Shown here in pieces: positions 8,303-15,578 of a stretch of DNA of 15,578 bases. Numbering within the stretch: the stretch's first letter is position 1; each line of letters begins with the position of its first letter. The translations under genes and the position numbers were made by a program. Under the pieces are notes generated by a model. It saw only the letters and a list, made by a program, of their open reading frames with translations. It made no database searches and was not told where the DNA came from. The stretch lies in NCBI RefSeq assembly GCF_021107415.1, contig NZ_JAIOSW010000039.1:1-15578 (forward strand), in the 5' to 3' direction. Origin of the DNA: Desulfobacula sp. Lineage in GTDB: Bacteria > Desulfobacterota > Desulfobacteria > Desulfobacterales > Desulfobacteraceae.

Positions 8303-9178
8303 ATGATTAAAAAAGTCGGATTTATTGGACTTGGAGCAATGGGAAAAGGCATGGCGTTTAACCTGCTGAATGCAGGGTTTGATATGAGCGTTTACGACTT
8401 AAACCCGGAGATCCTGAAGACGTTTGAACAGGCAGGTGCCAAAATTGCAGACAGTCCCAAAGAATTGGCCCGGGTTTCTGATGTTGTGATGACAATGCTT
8501 CCGGAACCGGAACATGTTGAATCGGTATATCTTGAGAAAGACGGTCTATTAGAAGGTGCCCACGAAGGTCTCTATCTCATTGATTCCAGTACGGTTGACC
8601 CGGAGTGTAATAAAAAAATGTGTGAGGCCGCTGCCAAGGTTGGGGTCACTATGTTTGACGCCCCGGTGGGGGGTTCCCCCAATGAAGCTGCTGCCGGTAA
8701 TCTTGTTATGCTGGCTGGCGGAAAGAAAAAAGATATGGAAGCATGCCGCCCTGTATTAGATGTTGTGGGGCAGCTCACACTTTTTTGCGGCCCCATAGGT
8801 ATGGGTTCTGCAGTTAAACTTGCCAATAACCTGATGACCATGAACATGATGGCTACAGTCGTAGAAGGATATACCCTGGCCGAAGACGCTGGAGTGGATA
8901 CCAAGGTTTTGGCAGAATTGCAGCGCCTCAATGTTCCACGAGTATTTGATATGATGGTATTGATGTTTATGGCCAAAGTTGACAATGTGGGGTTTCAGAC
9001 AATTCTTGCGCACAAGGACGTTCGCCTGGCTTTAAAAATGGCAGAAGATACCGGCACGCCGTTGCCTGTAGGATCTCTGGTAAAATCTCTTTTGCAGTTG
9101 AATATTCGACAGGGACGGGGGAAGCTTGGTTTGCAATCCTCCAGACGAATTTATTTAAAAGAAGATGATAAATCGTAG
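8303..9178 (+). CDS. 3-hydroxyisobutyrate dehydrogenase family (beta-hydroxyacid dehydrogenase)
   Basis: A 291-residue enzyme of the beta-hydroxyacid dehydrogenase family (MmsB, GarR, YihU relatives), normal length for the family. The N-terminal Rossmann signature FIGLGAMGKGM (7-17) binds NAD(P), with D32 at the end of the second strand. IDSSTV and DAPVGGSPNEAAAGNL are the substrate and family motifs, and K172 in VKLANN is the expected catalytic lysine, with N176 as partner. It would interconvert a 3-hydroxy acid and its semialdehyde. The family covers hydroxyisobutyrate, tartronate semialdehyde, succinic semialdehyde and sulfolactaldehyde, and sequence alone does not choose among them. The presence of an AOR gene in the same run suggests that the aldehyde product could be oxidised further, or an acid reduced to it. 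No odd features in the reading frame. Confidence 0.9.
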   Translation: MIKKVGFIGLGAMGKGMAFNLLNAGFDMSVYDLNPEILKTFEQAGAKIADSPKELARVSDVVMTMLPEPEHVESVYLEKDGLLEGAHEGLYLIDSSTVDPECNKKMCEAAAKVGVTMFDAPVGGSPNEAAAGNLVMLAGGKKKDMEACRPVLDVVGQLTLFCGPIGMGSAVKLANNLMTMNMMATVVEGYTLAEDAGVDTKVLAELQRLNVPRVFDMMVLMFMAKVDNVGFQTILAHKDVRLALKMAEDTGTPLPVGSLVKSLLQLNIRQGRGKLGLQSSRRIYLKEDDKS

Positions 9179-9210
9179 TTGGTTTCAAATATTTTTTAAA
9201 AAAAAGAGAT

Positions 9211-9216
9211 GGGAGA
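9211..9216 (+). promoter_or_regulatory. Ribosome binding site that selects the start at 9224
   Basis: GGGAGA is followed, after 7 bp, by the ATG at 9224. An earlier in-frame ATG at 9209 overlaps this site and has only a weak AAGAG upstream, so 9224 is preferred. Confidence 0.5.
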
Positions 9217-9223
9217 AAATAAA

Positions 9224-10231
9224 ATGCAGGATAAAATTGATAAATATAAGGCTGCGGCCAGGCGTGCTGCTGAATGGACGCTTAAATTAATGAATGAAGA
9301 TGGCAGTTACAGAAAAACTGAACACATTGTAATGGGTATGTTCAAAGCCCCCCTTGCCATGAAAACAGCCGGATATGTCAAGGAAGCGGAAGCCACGATG
9401 AATTATATTGAAAAACACTTTTTTGAAAATGGTGATTTCAACAATGGTCATTGTGATCCTTCCCTCTCAATGTACAACAACTATCGGAATGCCTGGTTAT
9501 GCTGGGGCGCCCACGAGCTGGGCCGCGATGATCTGGCAAAAGCAGGCGGTGATTATTTTGAAAGCATGGTCCACCCTGAAATCGGAGGTATACCCTCTCG
9601 CAAGGAATACCATGATATGTTCCAGATTCTGGATTGGGGATCAACCGCCCTGGGGCTGGTGGTATTGTCAATGTTGGGAAGAAAGGAATCTGCCATAAAA
9701 TGTGGGGAATTTTTTGAAAAAATGTTGGATGATCAGCCTGAGCCGGATGAACGATTGTACTTGCGAAGGTTATGGTTAAACGGTAACTTGATCACCGTGT
9801 GCCAACCCCATGAAATCCCTGAGTATATTGTGGATTTTCAAATGCCGGGTATGATGTACTGGTATTTTGGTGCTGCCATGGCGGGTCTTGCTAAATTATA
9901 TGAACTTACACAGGATTCCCGATGGCTTGAAACTGCTGACAGAATTTTCGGGTTGACGCAAAAGTGCAGAGAAGGGGTGTATGAAGATCTTACATCCGGC
10001 AAAATAGGATGGGGGTGTTCATGGCTTTACAACGCCACAGGTGATAAAAAATATGCGGATGTTGTTGTTAAAGTAGCAGACCATCAATTGAAGATTCAAG
10101 AACCGGAAGGTGGTTGGGTTCGCAGGCCTTTATTTCAGTCTTTGGAGGAACAACCCAATATATTTGGTATTGAAGTTACCCAGGAACGGGTGGTATGGTT
10201 GGATTATTACGCCCGGGCCCTTGCCGGATAA
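9224..10231 (+). CDS. Unrecognised probable alpha/alpha-toroid protein (prenyltransferase/terpene-cyclase or six-hairpin type)
   Basis: I do not recognise a named family. The protein is 335 residues from the preferred start (340 from the ATG at 9209), with no signal peptide or membrane segment, so probably cytoplasmic. It shows repeated amphipathic helix pairs separated by glycine-rich turns: NEDGSY near the N-terminus, FENGDFN, PEIGGIP and, near the end, QEPEGGW. The last resembles a QW motif of squalene-cyclase/prenyltransferase toroids. Aromatic and acidic residues are frequent in the turns (WLCWGAHE, DWGS, YWYFGAA, GWGCSWLYNATGD), as in barrel enzymes with a central pocket. It could also be a six-hairpin carbohydrate enzyme of the AGE or GH88/105 style. 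The gene lies between a dehydrogenase and a transporter in a tightly spaced run, so an enzymatic step in the same pathway is likely. Reaction unknown. Confidence 0.7.
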   Translation: MQDKIDKYKAAARRAAEWTLKLMNEDGSYRKTEHIVMGMFKAPLAMKTAGYVKEAEATMNYIEKHFFENGDFNNGHCDPSLSMYNNYRNAWLCWGAHELGRDDLAKAGGDYFESMVHPEIGGIPSRKEYHDMFQILDWGSTALGLVVLSMLGRKESAIKCGEFFEKMLDDQPEPDERLYLRRLWLNGNLITVCQPHEIPEYIVDFQMPGMMYWYFGAAMAGLAKLYELTQDSRWLETADRIFGLTQKCREGVYEDLTSGKIGWGCSWLYNATGDKKYADVVVKVADHQLKIQEPEGGWVRRPLFQSLEEQPNIFGIEVTQERVVWLDYYARALAG

Positions 10232-10312
10232 TTGGTTATATTAAAGCGGAATGGTCATGAAGGATATAAAAAACCCATATAAATAATTGAAGCTGCTATT
10301 TAGGAGATTAAT

Positions 10313-11710
10313 ATGGATTTACCCTTTGTTTTTGAACCTGTTTTAGGTTTTTGTACAATAGGAGCTTTTCTTGTCATTGGTGTTGTTTTTCGTGCACACT
10401 TCCGCTTTTTCCAGTATTTCCTGCTCCCAAGCTGTCTCATCGGGGGTACCCTGGGATGTATTTGTTTAAATTTAAAAATATTTGATTTACCCTTCTCTCT
10501 ATTTGAAAATTTTTCCTATCATTTTTTAAATATAGCCTTTATTTCCGTTGGTTTAACCCGGACTAAAAACCCAAATAAAGACCATGGCACAGGAAAACAG
10601 ATATTGAAAGCCTCTTTGTGGATGGCTCTCATGAAAGGTATTACATGGCCTGTTCAAGCGATCATCGGGCTGTGTGGTGTTCTGGTGTTTGGCCTGTTTG
10701 GCAAAGATCTCTTTCCAACCTTTGGTCTTCTGGCACCCATAGGTTTCAATGAAGGGCCTGGCCAGGCACTCTCCATTGGTAAAGTATATGCGGAATTCGG
10801 TTTTGAGAATGCAATTACAGTTGGTCTTTCCTTTGCAGTCATGGGATATATTTTTTGTTTTTTTCTAGGAATGCCTCTTGTCAGAATGGCCTTAAATAAA
10901 GGTTCTGCAAAACATGGCAAAACATCACTGTCCAAAGATTTTTTAAAAGGCATCCTTCCAAAAGAAAAAAAAGATATCAAGGCCGGAACTCTTACGTTTC
11001 ATACAGAGAACATTGATAATCTTGCTTTTCAGCTTGGGCTTGCAGGTATTATTTATATCATAACCTATTTTTTCTGCAATAGTATTGCCCAGATGCTGCC
11101 ACCTGCAATTGGAAAAGCGTCCTGGGGGTTTTTTTTTGCAATAGGTATGATTATTGCGGTCTTATTCAGATTACTGATGAAAAAAGCAAAAATAGAACAC
11201 CTTATCGATCCGGGCGTTCAAAACCGTATTACAGGGTTTAGTATTGATATCATGATCACTGCAACTTTACTTGCCATTAATCTGGGTATTGTCTGGAAAT
11301 TTATTATTCCTATTCTGATCATATCAATTCCATCCGGAATAGTTACTTTACTATCCCTTTTGTATTTTGGGCGACGTATGCACACCATGAATCTTGAGCA
11401 TACCATTGTCACCTACGGCATGTATACAGGGCAGATGTCAACTGGTTTGTTGTTACTTCGAATGCTGGATCCGGAATTCAAGTCACCATTACTCTTGGAG
11501 CTTGGTGCGTATCCTTTTTTTGTTTTCCCCTTTACTGCTGGATTTATGGTTATTGCAACTCTACCTGTTACATTGGGGTATGGCATTCCTCTAATGATCG
11601 GAATATATGCCGCCATCATGCTGCTGGTCCTGATATTACTCAAAATAACAAAATTATGGGGACCGCCAAAGACTTTTTTTGAAAATAGTAAAAATTCAGA
11701 TTTGATCTAA
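10313..11710 (+). CDS. Sodium:glutamate symporter family transporter (GltS/ESS family)
   Basis: A 465-residue polytopic membrane protein with about ten or more hydrophobic segments, homologous to GltS (ESS family, TC 2.A.27). The N-terminal half has the re-entrant-loop-like PSCLIGGTLG. At 144-151 is GFNEGPGQ, equivalent to the conserved GGHGTG region of E. coli GltS, followed by FGFENAITVGLSFA. The second half repeats the architecture, with TYGMYTGQMSTG near 370. It would import an anionic substrate with sodium. E. coli GltS is about 400 residues; the loops here, for example the lysine-rich one near 200-225, are longer and the conserved motif deviates, so glutamate itself may not be the substrate. 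AGGAG at 10302-10306 supports the start. The 81-bp gap upstream has no clear terminator. The cargo is probably the carboxylate handled by the neighbouring enzymes (inference). Confidence 0.8.
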   Translation: MDLPFVFEPVLGFCTIGAFLVIGVVFRAHFRFFQYFLLPSCLIGGTLGCICLNLKIFDLPFSLFENFSYHFLNIAFISVGLTRTKNPNKDHGTGKQILKASLWMALMKGITWPVQAIIGLCGVLVFGLFGKDLFPTFGLLAPIGFNEGPGQALSIGKVYAEFGFENAITVGLSFAVMGYIFCFFLGMPLVRMALNKGSAKHGKTSLSKDFLKGILPKEKKDIKAGTLTFHTENIDNLAFQLGLAGIIYIITYFFCNSIAQMLPPAIGKASWGFFFAIGMIIAVLFRLLMKKAKIEHLIDPGVQNRITGFSIDIMITATLLAINLGIVWKFIIPILIISIPSGIVTLLSLLYFGRRMHTMNLEHTIVTYGMYTGQMSTGLLLLRMLDPEFKSPLLLELGAYPFFVFPFTAGFMVIATLPVTLGYGIPLMIGIYAAIMLLVLILLKITKLWGPPKTFFENSKNSDLI

Positions 11711-11720
11711 TACTAATTAT

Positions 11721-11725
11721 GGAGG
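11721..11725 (+). promoter_or_regulatory. Ribosome binding site that decides the AOR start at 11731
   Basis: GGAGG with a 5-bp spacer precedes the ATG at 11731. The ATG at 11719 shares a base with this site and has no Shine-Dalgarno sequence of its own, so the four extra residues (MEAA) are probably not translated. Confidence 0.65.
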
Positions 11726-11730
11726 CAGCC

Positions 11731-13593
11731 ATGCCTGTCAAAGAGATTACAGGAACTTTGAACAATATGCTGGAAATTGATCTGTCAAAAAAAATATTTT
11801 CAAGTATTTCAATTTCCGACAAGGAAAGACAAATGTACCTTGGTGGAAAAGGGCTTGGATTAAAATTATTGTATGACCGGTTAAAACCAGGAATTGATCC
11901 ATTGAGTGAAGACAATTTGATTGTCATCATGACAGGCGTTCTAACCGGAACCAATGCCCCTTGTTCCGGCCGATTTCATGCAGTTTTCAAGTCTCCTCTT
12001 ACAAAGATTATGGGTTCTTCCTCCTGCGGCGGCTCCTTTGGACGTCAGCTCAAAACCAATGGATGGGATGGTATTATTCTTAAAGGAAAATCTGATACAC
12101 CGGTCACCCTTCAAATCCATGATGACAAAATTAATTTTTTTGATGCTTCAAGTCTATGGGGAAAAGAGATTGAAGAAGCTCAAACTGCTATTAGCACAAA
12201 AAACCAGGAAACGCTGGTGATCGGGCCTGCAGGAGAGAACCTGGTTCGCTTTGCTAATGTTGCTTCGGGTCACAGATACCTTGGAAGGGGTGGACTTGGT
12301 TCGGTCATGGGATCAAAAAACCTTAAAGCCATTGTTGCTTTAAAAGGCCGGTATAAAGTTGTTCCTTTTGATAAAAAAGGGTTTCAAAAAAGTAAAGCCA
12401 GAGCAAGCAAATATATTAATCGAAATCCTACAACTTTATCAATGAGACAGTTTGGAACGGCTGCCAATGCAAACCCGATCATTAAAAACAATATGCTGCC
12501 GGTCAATAATTTCACTTATGGCAATCATCCTGATGCAGCGAATATTACAGGCGAAGTGATCAAAGAAAATCATAACACAACGCACCATACTTGCAAGCCA
12601 TGTTCCATACTCTGCGGGCATAAAGGGATGTTTAACGGTAAACAGACACCTGTTCCAGAATATGAGACCCTTGCATTGCTGGGGGCAAACCTTGGCATAT
12701 TTGATCCCAATGATATTTCACTGTTTAGCGACATTTGCAATCAAAAGGGAATGGATACCATAACTGCCGGGGGAACCCTGGCATGGGTCATGGAAGCCAC
12801 TGAAAAAGGACTTGTTAATACAGATCTCAAATTCGGCTCTTCAGGACAAATTGTAAAAGCATTAAAAAATATTGCAGAACTTGAAGGTTTTGGAAAAGAG
12901 ATGGCAAAGGGATCAAGAGCGCTTTCGAATAAATTTGGCGGAAAGGAATTTGCTATCCAGGTGAAGGGCCTTGAGATGGCGGGCTATGATCCGCGAGGGG
13001 CCTGGGGGCAAGGCCTTGGATATGCTGTTGCCAACAGAGGTGCCTGTCATCTGTCTTCATTTCCTGTTGGATTTGAAAACATACTCAATCTCTTAAAGCC
13101 TGATACCATTCGTGCAAAACCTGAGTTTGTAAAGTTTTTTGAAAATTTCTATGCCGCTATCAATTCAATGGATATTTGTCAATTTACTGCATATGGCCTG
13201 ACGCTTGAAGTTCCATTGACAAAAATGACACCCCATTTTGTCTTAGGTTTTTTGATGCAGAATATTCCTGTCCTTGCCCTCTCCCTGGTGGATTTTTCAT
13301 TATATCCAAAATTTTTCAGCGCTGCCTCTGGCGTTTCCCTGTCTTCAAGGGATTTTTTAAAGGCAGGTGAAAGAATTCATATTCTTGAAAGACTTATGAA
13401 CACGAATGAAGGGATTCGAAAAACCGATGATACTCTGCCTGGAAGACTGCTTTCAGAATCCCAGAAAAATGATCCTGAAAAAAGGCTTGTTCCCCTGGAG
13501 CCAATGCTTGAAAAGTATTACAAATTACGAGGATACGACAAGGAAGGGATCCCAAAACAAAAATTACTAAAAAAACTCAAGATTTTGCTTTAA
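11731..13593 (+). CDS. Aldehyde ferredoxin oxidoreductase family protein, divergent copy (AOR-1)
   Basis: A 620-residue member of the tungsten/molybdenum bis-pterin aldehyde:ferredoxin oxidoreductase family. The N-terminal AOR domain has YLGGKGLG, FKSPLT and GIILKGK, then the pterin-contact region IGPAGENL, GRGGLGSVMGSKNLKAI. The 4Fe-4S ligands are C288, C291, C295 and probably C483. The first pterin motif is N337-Q-K-G-M-D342, and the second is N478-S-M-D-I-C483 where the classical form is DxxGLC; the Gly-to-Asp change is the more notable. Relative to the AOR encoded downstream on the other strand, about 30 extra residues follow C483 and include a strongly hydrophobic stretch at 503-529. It would oxidise an aldehyde to an acid with reduction of ferredoxin, or work in reverse. 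The gene starts 20 bp after the transporter and ends overlapping the opposite gene by 17 bp. Substrate unknown. Confidence 0.88.
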   Translation: MPVKEITGTLNNMLEIDLSKKIFSSISISDKERQMYLGGKGLGLKLLYDRLKPGIDPLSEDNLIVIMTGVLTGTNAPCSGRFHAVFKSPLTKIMGSSSCGGSFGRQLKTNGWDGIILKGKSDTPVTLQIHDDKINFFDASSLWGKEIEEAQTAISTKNQETLVIGPAGENLVRFANVASGHRYLGRGGLGSVMGSKNLKAIVALKGRYKVVPFDKKGFQKSKARASKYINRNPTTLSMRQFGTAANANPIIKNNMLPVNNFTYGNHPDAANITGEVIKENHNTTHHTCKPCSILCGHKGMFNGKQTPVPEYETLALLGANLGIFDPNDISLFSDICNQKGMDTITAGGTLAWVMEATEKGLVNTDLKFGSSGQIVKALKNIAELEGFGKEMAKGSRALSNKFGGKEFAIQVKGLEMAGYDPRGAWGQGLGYAVANRGACHLSSFPVGFENILNLLKPDTIRAKPEFVKFFENFYAAINSMDICQFTAYGLTLEVPLTKMTPHFVLGFLMQNIPVLALSLVDFSLYPKFFSAASGVSLSSRDFLKAGERIHILERLMNTNEGIRKTDDTLPGRLLSESQKNDPEKRLVPLEPMLEKYYKLRGYDKEGIPKQKLLKKLKILL

Positions 13594-15394
13594 GATTGAG
13601 TTCTTTCAATTTGTCTGCTGTGGGTAACCCGTCCCGGGTCCATCCCATGACTATGTAATATTCATCCAGCATTACCTCAAGGTCCACTGTTTCACCCGCA
13701 CTTCGGCCTTTTTTCATTGGTTCTGTTAAAAACCGTTTTGGTAATGTATCGTTTTTTCGAGAAAATCCCAATTTGCTGTTGTACAGGCGTTCTAAATTAA
13801 TCGTTCTTTCAGCAGCGCTATTAAACATGTGTTTATCCATGTTAAGACCGGTCACCGCATTAAAGCCATCCACCAGATTTTGCAAATCCATTCCCGCACG
13901 CAATGTTGAACAGATACCAATAGAGTCAACGATACACATACTGAGCTGCTGCTCTCTTACCAGGGCTGCTTTTCCTTTTGTTTCCAGGCGATTTTTCTGA
14001 ACAATTTCAGGCCCCATGGTGGTTGCCATCATATGGTGCGCTCCTTTTGGTGAAGTGGCATAGGTCAGTCCCATCCCCTTCATTCCCCTTGGGTCATAGA
14101 CCGCCAGTCCCTGGCCTTTGGAATGCATCCCCAGTTCAGGCGCACCGAATTTTTCAGAAGCTGATTTGACCCCTTCTGCTAAAATATCTCCAATTCCTTT
14201 TCGCAGTGCCATCATTTCGAGAATCTTCACCAATGCATCGCCGTTCCCGAATTTCAACTCAATTCCATTGGTTTCCTTAAGGCTGATAATGCCTTTCTCA
14301 AAGCATTCCATTGCTAAAGCGATACATCCCCCGGCATTCATGGTGTCAAAACCATAATCGTCACAAATTTTTGTTGCTTTGAGAATATGATCCCAGTCAC
14401 TGACACCACAATTCGGCCCAAGCAGGCCAATTGTTTCAAACTCAGGACCTTCGATGTGCATCAAGCCATATTTTTCAGTGGCTACATAACTGCGTTTGCC
14501 ACATGCCACAGGGCATCCAAAGCAAGAGGCATCCCCGACCACAATATCCTTGCGCATTTGCGGACCCTCTAACTTGAACCCATCTTCAAAATACCCTTGT
14601 GAAAAATTTCGTGTGCACCAAAGCCCCCGTTCATTGATATCTTTCACCATTTCAGGAGTTCCGTAATGTCGTCGATCCTGGATTTTCGGGCTGGATTTGA
14701 GTTGCGCATAATACTTTTGAGCAAGTTTTTTCATCTGTTCGATATCATGGAACTGAATATCCTGTGTTCCTCGAACAGCGATGGCTTTCAGGTTTTTTGA
14801 TCCCATGACCGCACCGCACCCACCGCGTCCAAATTCCCGATGAACGCCGGATGTGATACATGCCATTTTGTTTAAATTTTCTCCTGCAGGGCCAATGGCG
14901 GCAATCTGGATCTGCATATCTTTGCCCAACTCTTTTTTGATGTTTTGATCGCATTGGCTGATAATATTACCCCAGAGATGTTCAGCAGCCCGGATTTCAA
15001 CATTTTCATCATCAATCCACAGATAAACCGGGTTCTCAGCCTTACCTTCGATGATCAATCCGTCATATCCGGCAAATTTCAACTCCGGCCCCCAATGCCC
15101 CCCGCACAAAGAAAATGAATAGGTATTTGTTAAAGGCGACTTAAATGTCAAATTAATTTTATTGTTGCCCGGGATTAAGGACCCGGCAAGCGTTCCGCTC
15201 ATGAATATCAATTTGTTTTCCGGCCCCAGAGGATCAATAACCGGATCAACTTCCCTGTTAAAATAATAGATACCAAACCCTCTTGCACCAAGATATTTTC
15301 TGACAATATCTAATGGCGTATCTTCAATTTGAATGCTCTGGTCAGTAAGATTGATTCTTAAAATTTTTCCCGCAATGCCTGGTATTTTGCTCAT
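13577..15394 (-). CDS. Aldehyde ferredoxin oxidoreductase, canonical copy (AOR-2)
   Basis: A 605-residue AOR-family tungsten or molybdenum enzyme with a full set of classical motifs. YLGARGFG and FKSPLT are in the N-terminal domain; IGPAGENL and GRGGCGAVMGSKNLKAI form the pterin-binding region. Cluster ligands are C291, C294, C298 and C495. Both pterin motifs are standard: D345-D-Y-G-F-D350 and D490-S-I-G-I-C495. PKGAHH (449-454) matches the conserved glycine-histidine active-site region. The reaction is aldehyde plus water to carboxylate with two electrons to ferredoxin. Its start overlaps the stop of an upstream 4Fe-4S ferredoxin gene (ATGA), the arrangement of ferredoxin plus catalytic subunit seen in Aromatoleum-type AOR operons. 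The start is backed by a strong ribosome binding site. It is clearly paralogous to the convergent AOR but diverged along its length. Confidence 0.93.
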   Translation of the reverse strand: MSKIPGIAGKILRINLTDQSIQIEDTPLDIVRKYLGARGFGIYYFNREVDPVIDPLGPENKLIFMSGTLAGSLIPGNNKINLTFKSPLTNTYSFSLCGGHWGPELKFAGYDGLIIEGKAENPVYLWIDDENVEIRAAEHLWGNIISQCDQNIKKELGKDMQIQIAAIGPAGENLNKMACITSGVHREFGRGGCGAVMGSKNLKAIAVRGTQDIQFHDIEQMKKLAQKYYAQLKSSPKIQDRRHYGTPEMVKDINERGLWCTRNFSQGYFEDGFKLEGPQMRKDIVVGDASCFGCPVACGKRSYVATEKYGLMHIEGPEFETIGLLGPNCGVSDWDHILKATKICDDYGFDTMNAGGCIALAMECFEKGIISLKETNGIELKFGNGDALVKILEMMALRKGIGDILAEGVKSASEKFGAPELGMHSKGQGLAVYDPRGMKGMGLTYATSPKGAHHMMATTMGPEIVQKNRLETKGKAALVREQQLSMCIVDSIGICSTLRAGMDLQNLVDGFNAVTGLNMDKHMFNSAAERTINLERLYNSKLGFSRKNDTLPKRFLTEPMKKGRSAGETVDLEVMLDEYYIVMGWTRDGLPTADKLKELNLKAKS

Positions 15395-15578
15395 GATAAT
15401 TCCCCTCCCCTGCCCGCGTCTTTGACAATTTCAGCTCTGTACAACCGTTCTGCCTTGTGGCGTTCCAAGTATTGGATAGCCTGTTCCGGACAATATTGAA
15501 CGCATTGCGGACTTCCATTGCACAGGTCACAAATGAGAATCAATTTTTTCCCTGGATACATGGAAGGCGCACCATAAG
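15391..15578 (-). CDS. 4Fe-4S ferredoxin-type electron-transfer subunit (partial, start outside window)
   Basis: The frame runs in from the right edge on the minus strand and ends with a TGA sharing bases with the AOR-2 start (ATGA). About 61 residues are visible. They contain KLILICDLC, then a CxxCx5CxxxCP cluster motif (CDLCNGSPQC followed by VQYCP), then EQAIQYLE and a charged tail. This is the pattern of the last cluster in multi-cluster ferredoxins (HycB/DmsB style) that partner AOR-family enzymes. It would carry electrons from AOR-2 to a soluble ferredoxin or another acceptor. The N-terminal clusters must lie beyond the window. A 62-residue open frame overlapping it at 15342-15530 has no such motif and is a shadow. 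Confidence 0.82.
   Translation of the reverse strand, partial: YGAPSMYPGKKLILICDLCNGSPQCVQYCPEQAIQYLERHKAERLYRAEIVKDAGRGGELS
15401..15410 (-). promoter_or_regulatory. Ribosome binding site of AOR-2, inside the ferredoxin gene
   Basis: On the minus strand GGGGAGGGGA lies about 6-9 bp before the ATG at 15394, within the last codons of the ferredoxin gene. Together with the ATGA overlap this indicates coupled translation of the electron-transfer and catalytic subunits. Confidence 0.65.

Noticed and set aside
8303..10231. Sulfoquinovose breakdown pair (YihU-like reductase plus YihS-like isomerase)
   Set aside because: YihU is in the same dehydrogenase family and YihS is an alpha/alpha barrel, but I see no specific YihS active-site pattern, and no sulfoquinovosidase, kinase or aldolase is present. 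The idea is attractive but unsupported.
11731..15394. Class II benzoyl-CoA reductase (BamB-type) locus
   Set aside because: BamB belongs to the AOR family, but no BamC-I genes are present. The visible partner is only a ferredoxin, so a simple AOR arrangement fits better.
15342..15530. 62-residue minus-strand open frame
   Set aside because: It overlaps the AOR-2 start and the ferredoxin frame and shows no motif. The ferredoxin frame at 15391-15578 carries the cysteine cluster and explains the sequence.
1..15578. Mobile element, prophage or CRISPR content
   Set aside because: No transposase, integrase, phage gene, terminal inverted repeat or regularly spaced repeat was seen, and base usage looks even across the window.

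Overview
The window reads as a piece of chromosome from an anaerobic, probably sulfate-reducing bacterium, most likely a Desulfobacterota member of the Desulfobacteraceae type. This is inferred from the gene content: two tungsten/molybdenum aldehyde:ferredoxin oxidoreductases, a flavoprotein resembling AprA (adenylylsulfate reductase alpha) and a GltD-like iron-sulfur flavoprotein. No rRNA or single-copy marker gene confirms it. Base composition looks moderate and even. I see no tRNA, rRNA, CRISPR array, insertion sequence, integrase or origin.

Region A (1-4792, + strand) is an envelope module. The cut-off 3' end of a lipoprotein-like gene is followed after 4 bp by a lipoprotein sulfatase with the formylglycine motif CSPTR. 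Next comes a lipoprotein with PQQ/quinoprotein-type beta-propeller repeats. The helical C-terminal tail of this propeller protein matches the tail encoded by the cut-off first gene, so the sulfatase lies between two paralogues.

Region B (4793-4984) is the only sizeable non-coding gap, 192 bp. It holds an exact TTGACA box and probably the promoter of the next operon.

Region C (4985-13593, + strand) is a six-gene run with gaps of about 3-81 bp. In order it encodes an AprA/fumarate-reductase-type flavoprotein, a GltD-like NAD(P)H flavoprotein with extra Fe-S motifs at both ends, a 3-hydroxyisobutyrate-dehydrogenase-family enzyme, an unrecognised probable alpha/alpha-toroid protein, a GltS (ESS-family) sodium symporter and an aldehyde ferredoxin oxidoreductase (AOR).

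Region D (13577-15578, - strand) converges on region C. It holds a second, more canonical AOR and, upstream of it, the 3' end of a 4Fe-4S ferredoxin gene that overlaps it by ATGA. The two AOR genes overlap tail to tail by 17 bp.

A working model, which is inference only: an organic acid or similar anion is imported by the ESS transporter. A beta-hydroxyacid dehydrogenase and one or both AORs interconvert hydroxy, semialdehyde and acid forms. The AprA-like and GltD-like pair couples a further redox step to NAD(P)H or ferredoxin. The sulfatase module may release a related compound from an organosulfate at the cell surface, but nothing in the sequence proves that the two modules share a substrate.
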